A stretch of 64,000 nucleotides of DNA from NCBI RefSeq assembly GCF_036226765.1, contig NZ_CP109017.1, forward strand, positions 7,441,001 through 7,505,000. Reading direction: 5' to 3'. Below, one piece after another: positions 1 through 8,016 of the stretch; the stretch's first letter is position 1, and every line of letters begins with the position of its first letter. Source of the stretch: Streptomyces sp. NBC_00670. GTDB taxonomy: Bacteria; Actinomycetota; Actinomycetes; Streptomycetales; Streptomycetaceae. Below the pieces are notes generated by a model. It was not told the origin of the DNA. It did no database searches and saw only the letters and a list, made by a program, of their open reading frames with translations. The position numbers were made by a program, and so were the translations under genes.

Positions 1-240
1 CAGCGTGCCGGCGCCGTGGGCGCGCTTCGCGGCGGCCGCGACCAGGAACCGTTCGGCGGGATCGTGGGCGTAGTCCGCGGTGTCGACCACCGGGTTCCAG
101 CCCATCGCGTAGAGGTCCGAGACCTCGACCTCGTGGCCGGCGTCCAGGAGCGCGCGCCGGCCCTCGGCGGCGAGGAAGGCGGTGAGGGAACGGGAATCGG
201 GGTGGGCCATGACCCAGAGAATGTTCATGGCGTCGATCAT
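1..240 (-). CDS. NAD(P)H oxidoreductase, flavodoxin-like fold (partial)
   Basis: The reading frame runs off the left edge of the window, so only the first 80 residues are visible. The N-terminus has a beta strand followed by AHPDSRSLTAF, the phosphate-binding entry of the flavodoxin-like NQO/KefF quinone reductase family, and then the strand-helix pattern with VEVSDLYAMGWNP typical of these FMN/FAD enzymes. Members transfer two electrons from NAD(P)H to quinones. Start taken at the ATG complementary to 238-240; a second ATG 12 bases further in (226-228) begins MNILWVMAHP and is at least as plausible because family members start close to that strand. It is divergent from the GlxA-type regulator at 300, which may control it (inference). 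Confidence 0.8.
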   Translation of the reverse strand, partial: MIDAMNILWVMAHPDSRSLTAFLAAEGRRALLDAGHEVEVSDLYAMGWNPVVDTADYAHDPAERFLVAAAAKRAHGAGTL

Positions 241-299
241 GTGACGGCGGCGGCACCGCCACGACTGGCCCGATGGACAACATGTGCGAAGATCGGGCC

Positions 300-1283
300 A
301 TGACCGTCTTCGCAGGCGACGGCCGCCACCGGGTGGCCGTCCTGGTCCGCGACCGGATGCTGCCGTTCGAACTCGGCATTGTCCACCGGCTGTTCGGCCA
401 GGCCCGCTCCGCGGCCGGGGAGCCGCTCTACGAGGTGGTGACCTGCGCGCTCGTGGCCGGTGAGATCCGCACGGACACCGACTTCACCGTCACCGTCGCG
501 CACGGTCCCGAGGCGCTCGCCGAGGCCGACACCGTGTTCGTCCCCGGGGCGGAGAGCGACCGCGCGCCCGGCGCCGGCCCGCTCGAACCGGCGCTGGCCG
601 CCGCGCTGGCCCGGGTGCGGCCCGGCGCCCGGGTCGCGTCGATCTGCACGGGCTCGTTCGTCCTGGCCCGGGCCGGACTGCTCGCCGGGCGGCGGGCGAC
701 CACCCACTGGCGCTCGTCCGCACGCTTCAGGGAGCGCTTCCCGGACGTGGCCTTCGACCCCGGCGTCCTCTACACGGACGACGACGGCGTCCTGACCTCG
801 GCGGGCGCGGCCGCGGGCATCGACCTGTGCCTGCACATGATCCGCTCCGACCACGGCGCCGACGTCGCGGGCGAGGTGGCCCGCGGCACCGTCGTCCCGC
901 CGCACCGCGAGGGCGGCCAGGCGCAGTACATCACCCGGCCGCTGCCCGAACCGGCGGTCTCCTCCACCGCCCGGGCCCGCGCCTGGGCGCTCGCCAACCT
1001 CCACCGGCCGCTCACCCTGCGGGAGCTGGCGGCCCAGGAGTCCACCAGCACGCGCACGTTCACCCGGCGCTTCCGTGAGGAGATCGGCACCTCGCCGGGC
1101 CGCTGGCTGACCCGGCAGCGCGTGGAACGCGCCTGCACGCTGCTGGAGCGCACCGACCTCCCCGTCGAGGAGATCGCCACCGACGCCGGCTTCGGTACCG
1201 CCGGCTCGATGCGCCTGCACCTCCAGGCCGAACTGGGCGTCTCCCCGACGGCGTACCGCGCCACGTTCCGCGGCAGGGGCTGA
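300..1283 (+). CDS. GlxA-family transcriptional regulator (DJ-1/PfpI + AraC HTH)
   Basis: 327-residue protein. Residues about 5-180 form a DJ-1/PfpI-like domain with a nucleophile-elbow cysteine in ICTGSF (Cys116). Residues about 215-320 are an AraC-type double helix-turn-helix domain (LTLRELAAQESTSTRTFTRRF and a second helix ending AGFGTAGSMRLHL). This pair defines GlxA-type regulators, whose N-terminal domain is thought to sense or bind small molecules rather than act as an enzyme. An in-frame ATG at 273 would add nine residues; the ATG at 300 is preferred because the DJ-1 strand starts right after it. It lies divergent to the flavodoxin-fold oxidoreductase, the usual arrangement for a regulator and its target. 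Confidence 0.85.
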   Translation: MTVFAGDGRHRVAVLVRDRMLPFELGIVHRLFGQARSAAGEPLYEVVTCALVAGEIRTDTDFTVTVAHGPEALAEADTVFVPGAESDRAPGAGPLEPALAAALARVRPGARVASICTGSFVLARAGLLAGRRATTHWRSSARFRERFPDVAFDPGVLYTDDDGVLTSAGAAAGIDLCLHMIRSDHGADVAGEVARGTVVPPHREGGQAQYITRPLPEPAVSSTARARAWALANLHRPLTLRELAAQESTSTRTFTRRFREEIGTSPGRWLTRQRVERACTLLERTDLPVEEIATDAGFGTAGSMRLHLQAELGVSPTAYRATFRGRG

Positions 1284-1289
1284 CCGGCC

Positions 1290-1591
1290 CTACACCCCCA
1301 GGCCGCCCACCACCGAGAACTCCTGCTTGGTGTGAACTCACCCGTCAGCATCGGCATGGCCTCGCCGATGGCCGCCTTCGCCTCCGGGAGCCGCAGGGAG
1401 GCGTCGTGGTGGTCCTTGGTCCTCCACACCTCGGTCACCCGGATCGTCACGTCGTCGTCGTGGGAGAGCCCCACGACGTAGAGATCGCATCCCGCTTCGC
1501 GGAGCCCGTCGACGGCACTCAGGAGAAGGGCCACGACCTCCTCCCGGGAGCCGGGCCGGGTCTTCATCGAGGTCGTACAGCCGTAGGTCAT
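1290..1591 (-). pseudogene. Antibiotic biosynthesis monooxygenase (ABM)-like protein, apparent frameshift near C-terminus
   Basis: Small (about 100 residue) ABM/quinol monooxygenase-type dimeric alpha+beta barrel protein starting at the ATG complementary to 1589-1591 (MTYGCTTSMKTRPGSREEV). The main frame is convincing up to LTGEFT, but then continues into nonsense with no proper stop. Shifting by one base at about 1331-1336 gives KQEFSVVGGLGV and a stop at 1290-1292, which looks like a natural family C-terminus. The interval from start to that stop is 302 bases, one short of a multiple of three. So either one base is missing in this sequence or the gene is recently broken. Enzymes of this fold oxygenate quinols or bind small aromatics without cofactors; no substrate can be assigned. 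Confidence 0.6.
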
Positions 1592-1703
1592 GGTAGGGCC
1601 CTCTCTCTTCTCGTTCGTCTTCGCTCCAACACCGCCGCCGGACCCCGGGCGGTACCCGTCCGCGGACCCTGTTCCGGCGCGATGCCGACTCATGTGATCG
1701 TCC

Positions 1704-1874
1704 TCAACGGTGGCGCGTCGGACCGGGCTTCCGCCGCCGGGGCCGGCGAAGGACCACGCCCAGGTCCCCGACCGGACCCCGGATCAGGCCGCTGAGCGGC
1801 CAACGGGCCAGGAGGAAGGTGACCACCGCGCCCACCGGATGCCGCACGTCCGCCGACCCGATCGCCCCCCGCAC
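1704..1874 (-). CDS. Possible small membrane-associated protein (low confidence)
   Basis: A 56-residue frame starting with GTG, preceded by a purine-rich GGGGAAAA stretch, with about 90% G/C in third codon positions. It has one hydrophobic stretch (VGAVVTFLLARWPL) and a very basic tail (RRPRRRKPG). No family recognised. It fills the otherwise empty gap between the ABM gene and the sigma factor gene. The codon bias is the only support; it could be a chance frame in high-GC DNA. Confidence 0.25.
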   Translation of the reverse strand: MRGAIGSADVRHPVGAVVTFLLARWPLSGLIRGPVGDLGVVLRRPRRRKPGPTRHR

Positions 1875-1970
1875 GAATTTTCCCCGGCGTGCGGGGCAAC
1901 CGGAAGCGGTCCCCACCCGGTTCACTTGGTGTGAGCGACACACGAATCGCACAGGCACGATGGCGGGGGC

Positions 1971-2555
1971 ATGACCGGCGCGATGGGCAACAGCGGCAGC
2001 GCGCGGGACTTCGAGGCGTTCGTCGCGGCCTGCGGACCCCGCCTGCTGCGCATGGCGTGGCTGCTGACGGCGGACCCGCACCTCGCGGAGGACCTGCTGC
2101 AGACCGCACTGGCGAAGGTGTGGCCCAAGTGGCCACGGATCGCCGACGAGCACCCGGAGGCGTACGTCCGCAAGACGCTCGTCACGACGCACGCCTCGTG
2201 GTGGCAGCGCCGCTGGAAGGGCGAGGTGCCCCACGGCGAACTGCCCGACCGGGCCTCGTCCGGCGACCCCTTCGCCGCCGTGGACCTGGAACAGTCGCTG
2301 GCCGACGCGGTCCGGCACCTGCCCCGGCGGCAGCGTGCCGTGCTGGTGCTGCGCTATCTGGAGGACCTCTCGGTCGAGGAGACCGCGGGCATTCTGGGCT
2401 GCCGGCCCGGCACCGTCAAGAGCCAGAGCGTCAAGGCACTGCGCACCCTGCGCACCGTGCTCGGCGACCGGCCCCTGGACGGCACGGCACCCCCGCCCGG
2501 CTACGACGGTTCACTGTCGGCCTGTACGGCGGGCGGAGGGCAGTCGCGTGCCTGA
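1971..2555 (+). CDS. SigE-family ECF RNA polymerase sigma factor
   Basis: 194 residues with the sigma-70 region 2 (FEAFVAACGPRLLRMAWLLTADPHLAEDLLQ, split here: core helices about residues 13-70) and region 4 (about 105-165: HLPRRQRAVLVLRYLEDLSV then the helix-turn-helix ETAGILGCRPGTVKSQSVKAL). No region 3 is present, as usual for extracytoplasmic-function sigma factors. Sequence style (WLLTADPHLAEDLLQTALAKVW) matches the actinobacterial SigE-type group. The downstream membrane protein gene overlaps its stop by eight bases (GTGCCTGA), so the two are translationally coupled, and that protein is the likely partner or anti-sigma factor (inference). Alternative start ATG at 1983. Confidence 0.9.
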   Translation: MTGAMGNSGSARDFEAFVAACGPRLLRMAWLLTADPHLAEDLLQTALAKVWPKWPRIADEHPEAYVRKTLVTTHASWWQRRWKGEVPHGELPDRASSGDPFAAVDLEQSLADAVRHLPRRQRAVLVLRYLEDLSVEETAGILGCRPGTVKSQSVKALRTLRTVLGDRPLDGTAPPPGYDGSLSACTAGGGQSRA

Positions 2556-3393
2556 CCACGAGGTGACGGACACCGGCGAGGACGCCGAACTGCGGGTGCT
2601 GCTGCAACGGGTGGTCCCGCACCTGGAGGCGCCGGCCGACCGGATGCGGCAGGTACGGCGCCGGGTGCGGCGCCGGCGCCGGATGCGGGCCGCGGCGGCG
2701 GGCGCGCTGGCCGCCGCGGGCCTCGGGCTCTGGCTGGGCACCGGCTCGTCCGGCGCGCGGCCGGACACCGCACCCCCGGCGGCGACCGCCCCGGCGGAGA
2801 CGGACGCTCGCCTCCAGCGGTTCGCCACCGTCTCGGGGCTCACCCTGGAGGTGCCCGCCGGGTGGCAGGCGCTCGCCGTGCCCCGCGGCGACGACGGGGC
2901 CGTGGTCTACGCCGCCGGGCAGCCCCTCGACGCCGACCGCGTCGCCGGGACATGCGGCGAGGGAACCACCGGCGCCGTGGACACGTTCGCGTGCGCGCCG
3001 CTGTCCGCGCTGGAGCCGGGCGGCGCCCTCGTCGCCTTCGAAGCCCTCGACGGCACGACGCCCACCGCACCGCCCGCCTCCCGGCACGCCTCGGCCCGCA
3101 CACCCGGCGCCGCCTGCCGGAGCCTGGGAGGCCGACTCCAGTACGCCGCCCGCCCGTTGTGGACACCGGGGCGGGACCGCCCCGCCCTCCAGGTGAGCAT
3201 GTGCCTGGGTGAGCCCCCGGCCGACCCGGCGGGGCGGGACGACCACGGCCCCGCGCCGTCCTCCACCGTCGACCCCCGCTACGACAGCGAGCACGCGTTC
3301 GACATCGAGGCCGTCCCGGACGGCTCCGCGGACGCCTGGAACGACGTGCTCGCCCAGGTCAAGACACTCATCGGCTCGGCCCGCGACAGCTGA
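2548..3393 (+). CDS. Single-pass membrane protein coupled to the sigma factor (putative anti-sigma/regulatory partner)
   Basis: 281 residues from the GTG at 2548, which overlaps the sigma factor stop codon. Residues 1-55 are cytoplasmic-type and basic (RRRVRRRRRMR), followed by one transmembrane segment (AAAAGALAAAGLGLWLG, about 55-75) and an outside domain of about 200 residues containing four or five cysteines (TCGEG, FACAP, AACRS, SMCLG), which could form disulfides. No recognisable zinc-binding anti-sigma (ZAS) HxxxCxxC motif is present, so the anti-sigma role rests only on gene coupling and topology. Function otherwise unknown. Confidence 0.75.
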   Translation: MPDHEVTDTGEDAELRVLLQRVVPHLEAPADRMRQVRRRVRRRRRMRAAAAGALAAAGLGLWLGTGSSGARPDTAPPAATAPAETDARLQRFATVSGLTLEVPAGWQALAVPRGDDGAVVYAAGQPLDADRVAGTCGEGTTGAVDTFACAPLSALEPGGALVAFEALDGTTPTAPPASRHASARTPGAACRSLGGRLQYAARPLWTPGRDRPALQVSMCLGEPPADPAGRDDHGPAPSSTVDPRYDSEHAFDIEAVPDGSADAWNDVLAQVKTLIGSARDS

Positions 3394-3530
3394 CCTCCTC
3401 GCGGACAACGTGCCGCCGGCACACCTGACTTCCTCCGGAAACACCGACAGCGACCACACCCGACATGCGCCCGGAACGACCCGACAGCAACCCCACCGCA
3501 CCCACCGCCCCCCGAAGGACCCCCCACGTC

Positions 3531-4319
3531 ATGCCCCTGTACCGCCCCGCCCACCTTCCTTCCCGCCCGGTCCGCCACGGCACCGCGGTCACGGCCGGTG
3601 CCGTGCTCCTCCTGTGCGGCTGCGCCGGCCCCTCGGCCGGCACCGACGGGGCGGACCGGCCCGCCGACCACGCGACGTCCACGACCACCGCCGGACGGCC
3701 CGGGGTCACCGAGAACACCGTCCGCACCCGGCGGGTGCTGCCCGGCGTGGGTCCCGCCCTGCTCGCCCGCGTCCCCGACTCCACCGGTCAGGTCCTCCTC
3801 GTCACCGGCGAGGACCGCGACGGCAGCACCGCCGCCGTCCGCCTCTACGAGCGCACCGCCGACGGCTGGGAGCCCACGACCGGGTCCTGGCCCGCCCACA
3901 ACGCGCTCAAGGGCTGGACCGACGACCACCGCATCGGCGATCTGCGGTCCCCCATCGGCGCGTTCACCCTCACGGACGCGGGCGGCCTGCTGCCCGACCC
4001 GGGCACCCGGCTGCCCTACGACCGGTCCACGGGCTTCCGGATCTCCGGCACCGGCTCGCGGGGCGAACCGCTGGAAGGTGCCTTCGACTACGTCGTCGCG
4101 ATCAACTACAACCGCGAGCCCGGCACCACCCCGCTGGACTGGACCCGTCCGCAGGGCGCCGAGAAGGGCGGCGGCATCTGGATCCACGTCGACCACCACG
4201 GCCCCACCCAGGCGTGCGTCAGCATCGCCAGGAACCACATGAAGGAACTGCTGCGCGCCCTGGACCCGTCCCGCAGGCCGATGATCGTCATGGGCGACGC
4301 GGCGTCCCTGGCACGCTGA
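3531..4319 (+). CDS. L,D-transpeptidase-like (YkuD-type) secreted lipoprotein
   Basis: 262 residues. The N-terminus has a basic stretch, a hydrophobic segment and a lipobox-like LLLCGC, suggesting a lipid-anchored exported protein. The C-terminal half carries the pattern IWIHVDHHGPTQACVSI: a conserved histidine, then a cysteine in the place of the L,D-transpeptidase nucleophile (YkuD family: HxH...GCVS). Such enzymes crosslink peptidoglycan stem peptides 3-3 or attach proteins to them. Here the usual (S/T)HGC is PTQAC, so the subgroup is divergent and activity is not certain. Start chosen at ATG 3531 with GAAGGA 11 bases upstream; an upstream in-frame ATG at 3465 would hide the signal sequence. 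Confidence 0.75.
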   Translation: MPLYRPAHLPSRPVRHGTAVTAGAVLLLCGCAGPSAGTDGADRPADHATSTTTAGRPGVTENTVRTRRVLPGVGPALLARVPDSTGQVLLVTGEDRDGSTAAVRLYERTADGWEPTTGSWPAHNALKGWTDDHRIGDLRSPIGAFTLTDAGGLLPDPGTRLPYDRSTGFRISGTGSRGEPLEGAFDYVVAINYNREPGTTPLDWTRPQGAEKGGGIWIHVDHHGPTQACVSIARNHMKELLRALDPSRRPMIVMGDAASLAR

Positions 4320-4387
4320 CCAGGCCCTCAATCTGCTCGAAACTGTCGCCCCGCGTCGGCAGTAAGGCGCGGCGTACTGCGCATGCC

Positions 4388-4417
4388 TTGACCCCGACGA
4401 GTGACCGCTCGTACATT
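4388..4417 (+). promoter_or_regulatory. Sigma-70-type promoter for the SGNH hydrolase gene
   Basis: TTGACC (4388-4393), an 18-base spacer and TACATT (4412-4417) lie about 110 bases ahead of the hydrolase start, in an otherwise empty 200-base gap. Good match to the vegetative HrdB-type consensus. Confidence 0.5.
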
Positions 4418-4526
4418 CCTCCGGGCCGCTGATTGAGGCGGCTCGTCGTACGGCTTCGGTGAGGACGTGGGCGCGAAACTTTCGGCGACCGCGCGGCACA
4501 CCGAACGCACAAGGAGGCTCCCCTTC

Positions 4527-5855
4527 ATGAAGCGATCAGCGCCGCTCCTCGGCGGCGTCGCGGCCGCCCTCCTCGCGGCGGGCTTCGCCGTCTGCCAGGC
4601 GCCCGGCGTGCAGGGCGCCGAGAGCGGCACCTCCGCGACCGCGCGCTCCGTGGCCGCGGCGAGAACCGGCGGCCACTGGGTCGACACCTGGGCGTCCATG
4701 CCCCAGTTGACCGAGCCCGGCAACATGCCGCCCGCACCGTTCACCCGGGCCGACCGCGTGCTCGACGACGCCACTCTGCGCCAGACCGTGCACGTCACGG
4801 TGGGCGGACAGCGGCTGCGGCTGCGCTTCTCCAACGCCTTCGGCGGCACCGACCTGCCGATCACCGGCGTCACCGTGGCCCGCCCCGCCGACGGGAAGGC
4901 GGGCGTCGACGAGATCGTGCCGGGGAGCACCCACCGGGTGAGGTTCGGCGGCCGGCCCGGCTTCGACGTCCCGCAGGGCGCCCAGGCGGTCAGCGACCCG
5001 CTCGACCTCGACGTCCGCCCCGGCACCAACCTCACCGTGACCGTCCACCTCGCCCACGGCCAGGCCTCCACGTCGATCACCTCCCACCCCGGCTCCCGCA
5101 CGACGTCGTACCTGCTCGCCGGCGACCACCTCACCGACGGCGACCTGCCCGGCGCCACCACCGCCGACCACTGGTACTTCCTCAGCGGCCTCGAGGTGTG
5201 GGCGAAGCGGTCCACCTCCGCCACCGTCGTCCTCGGCGACTCGCTCAGCGACGGCCGCGGCTCCACGACCAACGGCAACGACCGCTGGCCCGACCAGTTG
5301 CAGGACCGGCTGCGCGCCCGCTCCGTAGCGAAGGGCACGGGCGGCATCGCCGTCATCAATCAGGCCGCGGGCGGCAACCGCGTCCTGCGCGACGGACTCG
5401 GCCCGAACGCGCTGGCCCGGCTGGACCGCGACGTCCTCGCGCAGAGCGGCGTGGACCGCCTGCTCGTCTTCGAGGGCGTCAACGACATCGGCACCGCCGG
5501 GGCGACGCCCGCGGCCGCCGAGCAGGTCACGAACGACCTCATCGGCGCCTACGGGCAGATCGTCACCCGCGCCCACGCCCAGGGCCTCCGTGTCTACGGC
5601 GCCACGCTCACCCCGTTCGGCGGCAACAGCTACGACGACCCGGACGGCGTCCGCGAGAAGGCGCGGCAGGCGGTCAACCGGTGGATCCGCACCGGCGGCC
5701 GGTTCGACGCCGTCGTCGACTTCGACCGCGCGGTCCGCGATCCGCACGACCAGCGCCGGCTGCGGCCGGCGTACGACACCGGCGACCACCTCCACCTCAA
5801 CCCGGCCGGCTACCGCGCCCTGGCCGAGGCCGTCCCCGTCGCACTCTTCCGCTAG
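4527..5855 (+). CDS. Secreted SGNH/GDSL hydrolase
   Basis: 442 residues starting at ATG 4527, nine bases after a perfect AAGGAGG site. A Sec signal peptide covers about residues 1-32 (basic MKRS, hydrophobic LLGGVAAALLAAGFAV, then cleavage near VQGAES). The catalytic SGNH domain occupies the C-terminal 215 residues, with block I VVLGDSLSDG (nucleophile Ser), block II glycine in QAAGGNR, block III GVNDIG (oxyanion Asn) and block V DTGDHLHLN (catalytic Asp and His). The N-terminal 190 residues form a beta-rich domain that commonly precedes this hydrolase in actinobacteria. Likely an extracellular esterase or deacylase of lipids or polysaccharides; substrate not predictable. Confidence 0.9.
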   Translation: MKRSAPLLGGVAAALLAAGFAVCQAPGVQGAESGTSATARSVAAARTGGHWVDTWASMPQLTEPGNMPPAPFTRADRVLDDATLRQTVHVTVGGQRLRLRFSNAFGGTDLPITGVTVARPADGKAGVDEIVPGSTHRVRFGGRPGFDVPQGAQAVSDPLDLDVRPGTNLTVTVHLAHGQASTSITSHPGSRTTSYLLAGDHLTDGDLPGATTADHWYFLSGLEVWAKRSTSATVVLGDSLSDGRGSTTNGNDRWPDQLQDRLRARSVAKGTGGIAVINQAAGGNRVLRDGLGPNALARLDRDVLAQSGVDRLLVFEGVNDIGTAGATPAAAEQVTNDLIGAYGQIVTRAHAQGLRVYGATLTPFGGNSYDDPDGVREKARQAVNRWIRTGGRFDAVVDFDRAVRDPHDQRRLRPAYDTGDHLHLNPAGYRALAEAVPVALFR

Positions 5856-5885
5856 GAACCACGCGCCGGCCGCACGCGCCCGCTC

Positions 5886-5914
5886 TTGACAGGAAGGTGG
5901 TTCGTCGCTGCTAT
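5886..5914 (+). promoter_or_regulatory. Promoter of the CBM2 protein gene
   Basis: TTGACA (5886-5891), 17-base spacer, TGCTAT (5909-5914). The predicted transcription start falls just before the palindromic operator at 5930-5943. Confidence 0.6.
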
Positions 5915-5929
5915 GGAGGGAAGTGTGGG

Positions 5930-5943
5930 TGGGAGCGCTCCCA
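5930..5943 (+). promoter_or_regulatory. CebR-type operator TGGGAGCGCTCCCA
   Basis: A perfect 14-base palindrome identical to the consensus known for CebR, the LacI-family cello-oligosaccharide repressor of Streptomyces. It sits about 16 bases downstream of the -10 box, a position expected for repression. It links the downstream cellulose-binding protein to the cellulose utilisation regulon. Confidence 0.85.
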
Positions 5944-6031
5944 TGACGCGTTCGCATCCGCACCCCCGCACTACCGCTCCCGCACCACCCTCCCGCACAT
6001 CCGACGGCTCCCCCCTGCCCCGGAGGCGCAC

Positions 6032-7255
6032 ATGACCGCCGTTCTCGCACGCCTGCTCCGCAGACCCTGGGCGGTGCTCATGGCCGCCCTCGCGCTCGCC
6101 GTACCGCTCCTCGCGGCGGTCCCCGCGAGCGGCGACGGCACGGCGGCCGGATGCCGGGTCGACTACACCGTCGACCAGTGGGCCGGCGGCTACACCGCGC
6201 AGGTCCGCGTCACCAACCTCGGGGCCGCGCTGAGCGGTTGGCGGCTGACCTGGACGTACGGCGGCGACCAGCGGGTCACCTCGGCCTGGAACGCGACCGT
6301 CACCCAGAGCGGCCGCTCGGTGACCGCGGTCGACGCCGGCTGGAACGGCTCCCTCGGCAGCGGCGGCACCGCCGACTTCGGCCTCCAGGGCACCTGGAGC
6401 TCCGCCGACCCCACGCCGGACGACTTCGCGCTCAACGGTGTGTCCTGCGGCGACGGCGACACGGCCCCGCCCACCACCGAACCGCCCACCACCGAGCCAC
6501 CCACCACCGAACCGCCCATCACCGAACCGCCCACGACCGAACCGCCCACCACCGAGCCTCCCGCGTCCTGCGGCGACGGCGCCGTGGTCTGCGCCGACTT
6601 CGAGGACCAGGACGGCCAAGGCCCCTCCGGCCACTGGAAGTTCACCGCCCCCGACTGCCAGGGCTCGGGAACCGTGGCGGTCGACAGCCAGGTCGCGCAC
6701 GGCGGCGCCAAGTCGCTGCGGGTGGACGGCCGGGCCGGCTACTGCAACCACGCGTTCGCCGCCGCCGACGCGGACCTCTCCACGGCGGGCCCGGTGCTGT
6801 ACTTCCGGATGTGGGTACGGCACACCACCGCACTGCCCGCCTCGCACGTCGCCTTCGTGTCGCTGCCGGACGCCTCGCAGAACGGCCGGGCGCTGCGCGT
6901 CGGCGGTCAGAACGGGGCCCTCCAGTGGAACCGGGAGAGCGACGACGCCACCCTGCCCGCCCAGAGCCCGGCCGGCGTGGCGCTCAGCAGACCGCTGCCG
7001 ACCGGGAGTTGGCAGTGCCTGCGGTTCGCCGTGGACACCACCGCGCCGGAGCTCGACACCTGGCTCGGCGACGAGCTGGTACCGGGGCTGCACGCCGACG
7101 GCGTACCGACGCAGGACGTCGACCAGCAGTGGCTCTCCCGGACCACACCGCCCAAGCCGACGGCCCTGCGCCTGGGGTGGGAGAGTTACGCGTCGGGCGA
7201 CGACACCCTCTGGTTCGACGACGTCGCCGTCGGCTCCGCGCCCCTCGACTGCTGA
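6032..7255 (+). CDS. Secreted cellulose-binding (CBM2) protein with C-terminal beta-sandwich domain
   Basis: 407 residues, ATG five bases after GGAGG. Signal peptide about 1-38 (RRPWAVLMAALALAVPLLAAVPASG). Residues about 42-140 are a family 2 carbohydrate-binding module: paired cysteines at the ends (CRVDY... and VSCGDG) and conserved surface tryptophans (DQWAGGY, LSGWRLTWTY, VDAGWNG). A Pro/Thr/Glu linker of six five-residue units follows, then a domain of about 220 residues (FEDQ...GHWKF, ...LYFRMWVR, ...WFDDVAV) with the look of a concanavalin/laminin-type jelly roll, probably polysaccharide-binding or lyase-like; no catalytic residues can be named. A perfect CebR-type operator in the leader suggests induction by cello-oligosaccharides. 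Confidence 0.85.
   Translation: MTAVLARLLRRPWAVLMAALALAVPLLAAVPASGDGTAAGCRVDYTVDQWAGGYTAQVRVTNLGAALSGWRLTWTYGGDQRVTSAWNATVTQSGRSVTAVDAGWNGSLGSGGTADFGLQGTWSSADPTPDDFALNGVSCGDGDTAPPTTEPPTTEPPTTEPPITEPPTTEPPTTEPPASCGDGAVVCADFEDQDGQGPSGHWKFTAPDCQGSGTVAVDSQVAHGGAKSLRVDGRAGYCNHAFAAADADLSTAGPVLYFRMWVRHTTALPASHVAFVSLPDASQNGRALRVGGQNGALQWNRESDDATLPAQSPAGVALSRPLPTGSWQCLRFAVDTTAPELDTWLGDELVPGLHADGVPTQDVDQQWLSRTTPPKPTALRLGWESYASGDDTLWFDDVAVGSAPLDC
6467..6556 (+). repeat. Six tandem 15-bp units encoding PPTTE linker
   Basis: In-frame repeat of ccgcccaccaccga(a/g) units encoding PPTTE (one PPITE). It is the flexible linker between the binding module and the C-terminal domain and a likely site of length variation between strains. 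Confidence 0.9.
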
Positions 7256-7299
7256 CGGCGGCACACCACGGGCCAGTCGCCGCCGCATAGGCTGTGGGG

Positions 7300-7998
7300 A
7301 TGGACGATCCCATCCTCACCGCCCGCGCCCTCGTGCGGGACCGTTGCCCCGACGCCCGGGCGGCCTTCCTCGCCGGCAGCGTGCTGACCGAGCGCCGGAC
7401 GCCCATGTCCGATCTGGACATCGTGGTCGTCATGGACGGGCCGCCCGCCCCGGGCCGGGAGACGCTGGTGCACCGCGGCTGGCCGGTGGAGCTGTTCCTG
7501 CAGACCGAGGCCGTCTGGCGCGACTTCGCCGACAAGGAGACCGCCAAGCGGAGTTCGCCGCTGCTCTCGATGTGTGCCGAGGGCATGCTCCTGGTGGACG
7601 CGGACGGGCTGGGCGCCTCGCTCCAGGAGGAGGCGCGCAGACGCTGGGCCGCGGGCCCGCCGCCGCTCTCGGAGCGTGAGCGCGACTACCTGCGGTACGT
7701 CGTGACCGACCTGCTCGACGACCTGCGCGGCTGCGCGGACCCCGCGGAGCGGGTCTACCTGGTCGCGCAGCTGCTCCAGCGCGCCTCGGAGCTGGTCCTC
7801 CTGGCCGGCGGCCACTGGCTCGGCGGCGGCAAGTGGCTGTCACGTCGGCTGGCCGCCGCCGACCCCGCACTGCACCGGGCGCTGCACGAGGCCGCCGCGG
7901 AGGCGGTCGGCGGCGACATCGAGGGCTTCGACGCCGCCGTGACCCGGGCACTGGACACCGCCGGCGGCCCCCTGTGGGAGGGCTACGTCGTGAGGTGA
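7300..7998 (+). CDS. Nucleotidyltransferase-fold protein
   Basis: 232 residues. The N-terminus has the nucleotidyltransferase signature GSVLTERRTPMSDLDIVVVM, i.e. GS followed by DxD at the end of a beta strand, as in the minimal/ANT-like nucleotidyltransferases. The rest is a helical domain (residues about 110-230) with the features seen in stand-alone proteins of this class. Likely transfers a nucleotide to a small molecule or protein; substrate unknown. Start at ATG 7300; a GTG two codons earlier is possible. TAGGCT lies just before it, suggesting a transcript starting at or near the start codon. Confidence 0.75.
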   Translation: MDDPILTARALVRDRCPDARAAFLAGSVLTERRTPMSDLDIVVVMDGPPAPGRETLVHRGWPVELFLQTEAVWRDFADKETAKRSSPLLSMCAEGMLLVDADGLGASLQEEARRRWAAGPPPLSERERDYLRYVVTDLLDDLRGCADPAERVYLVAQLLQRASELVLLAGGHWLGGGKWLSRRLAAADPALHRALHEAAAEAVGGDIEGFDAAVTRALDTAGGPLWEGYVVR

Positions 7999-8016
7999 GC
8001 CGGTATCGTCCGAGCC

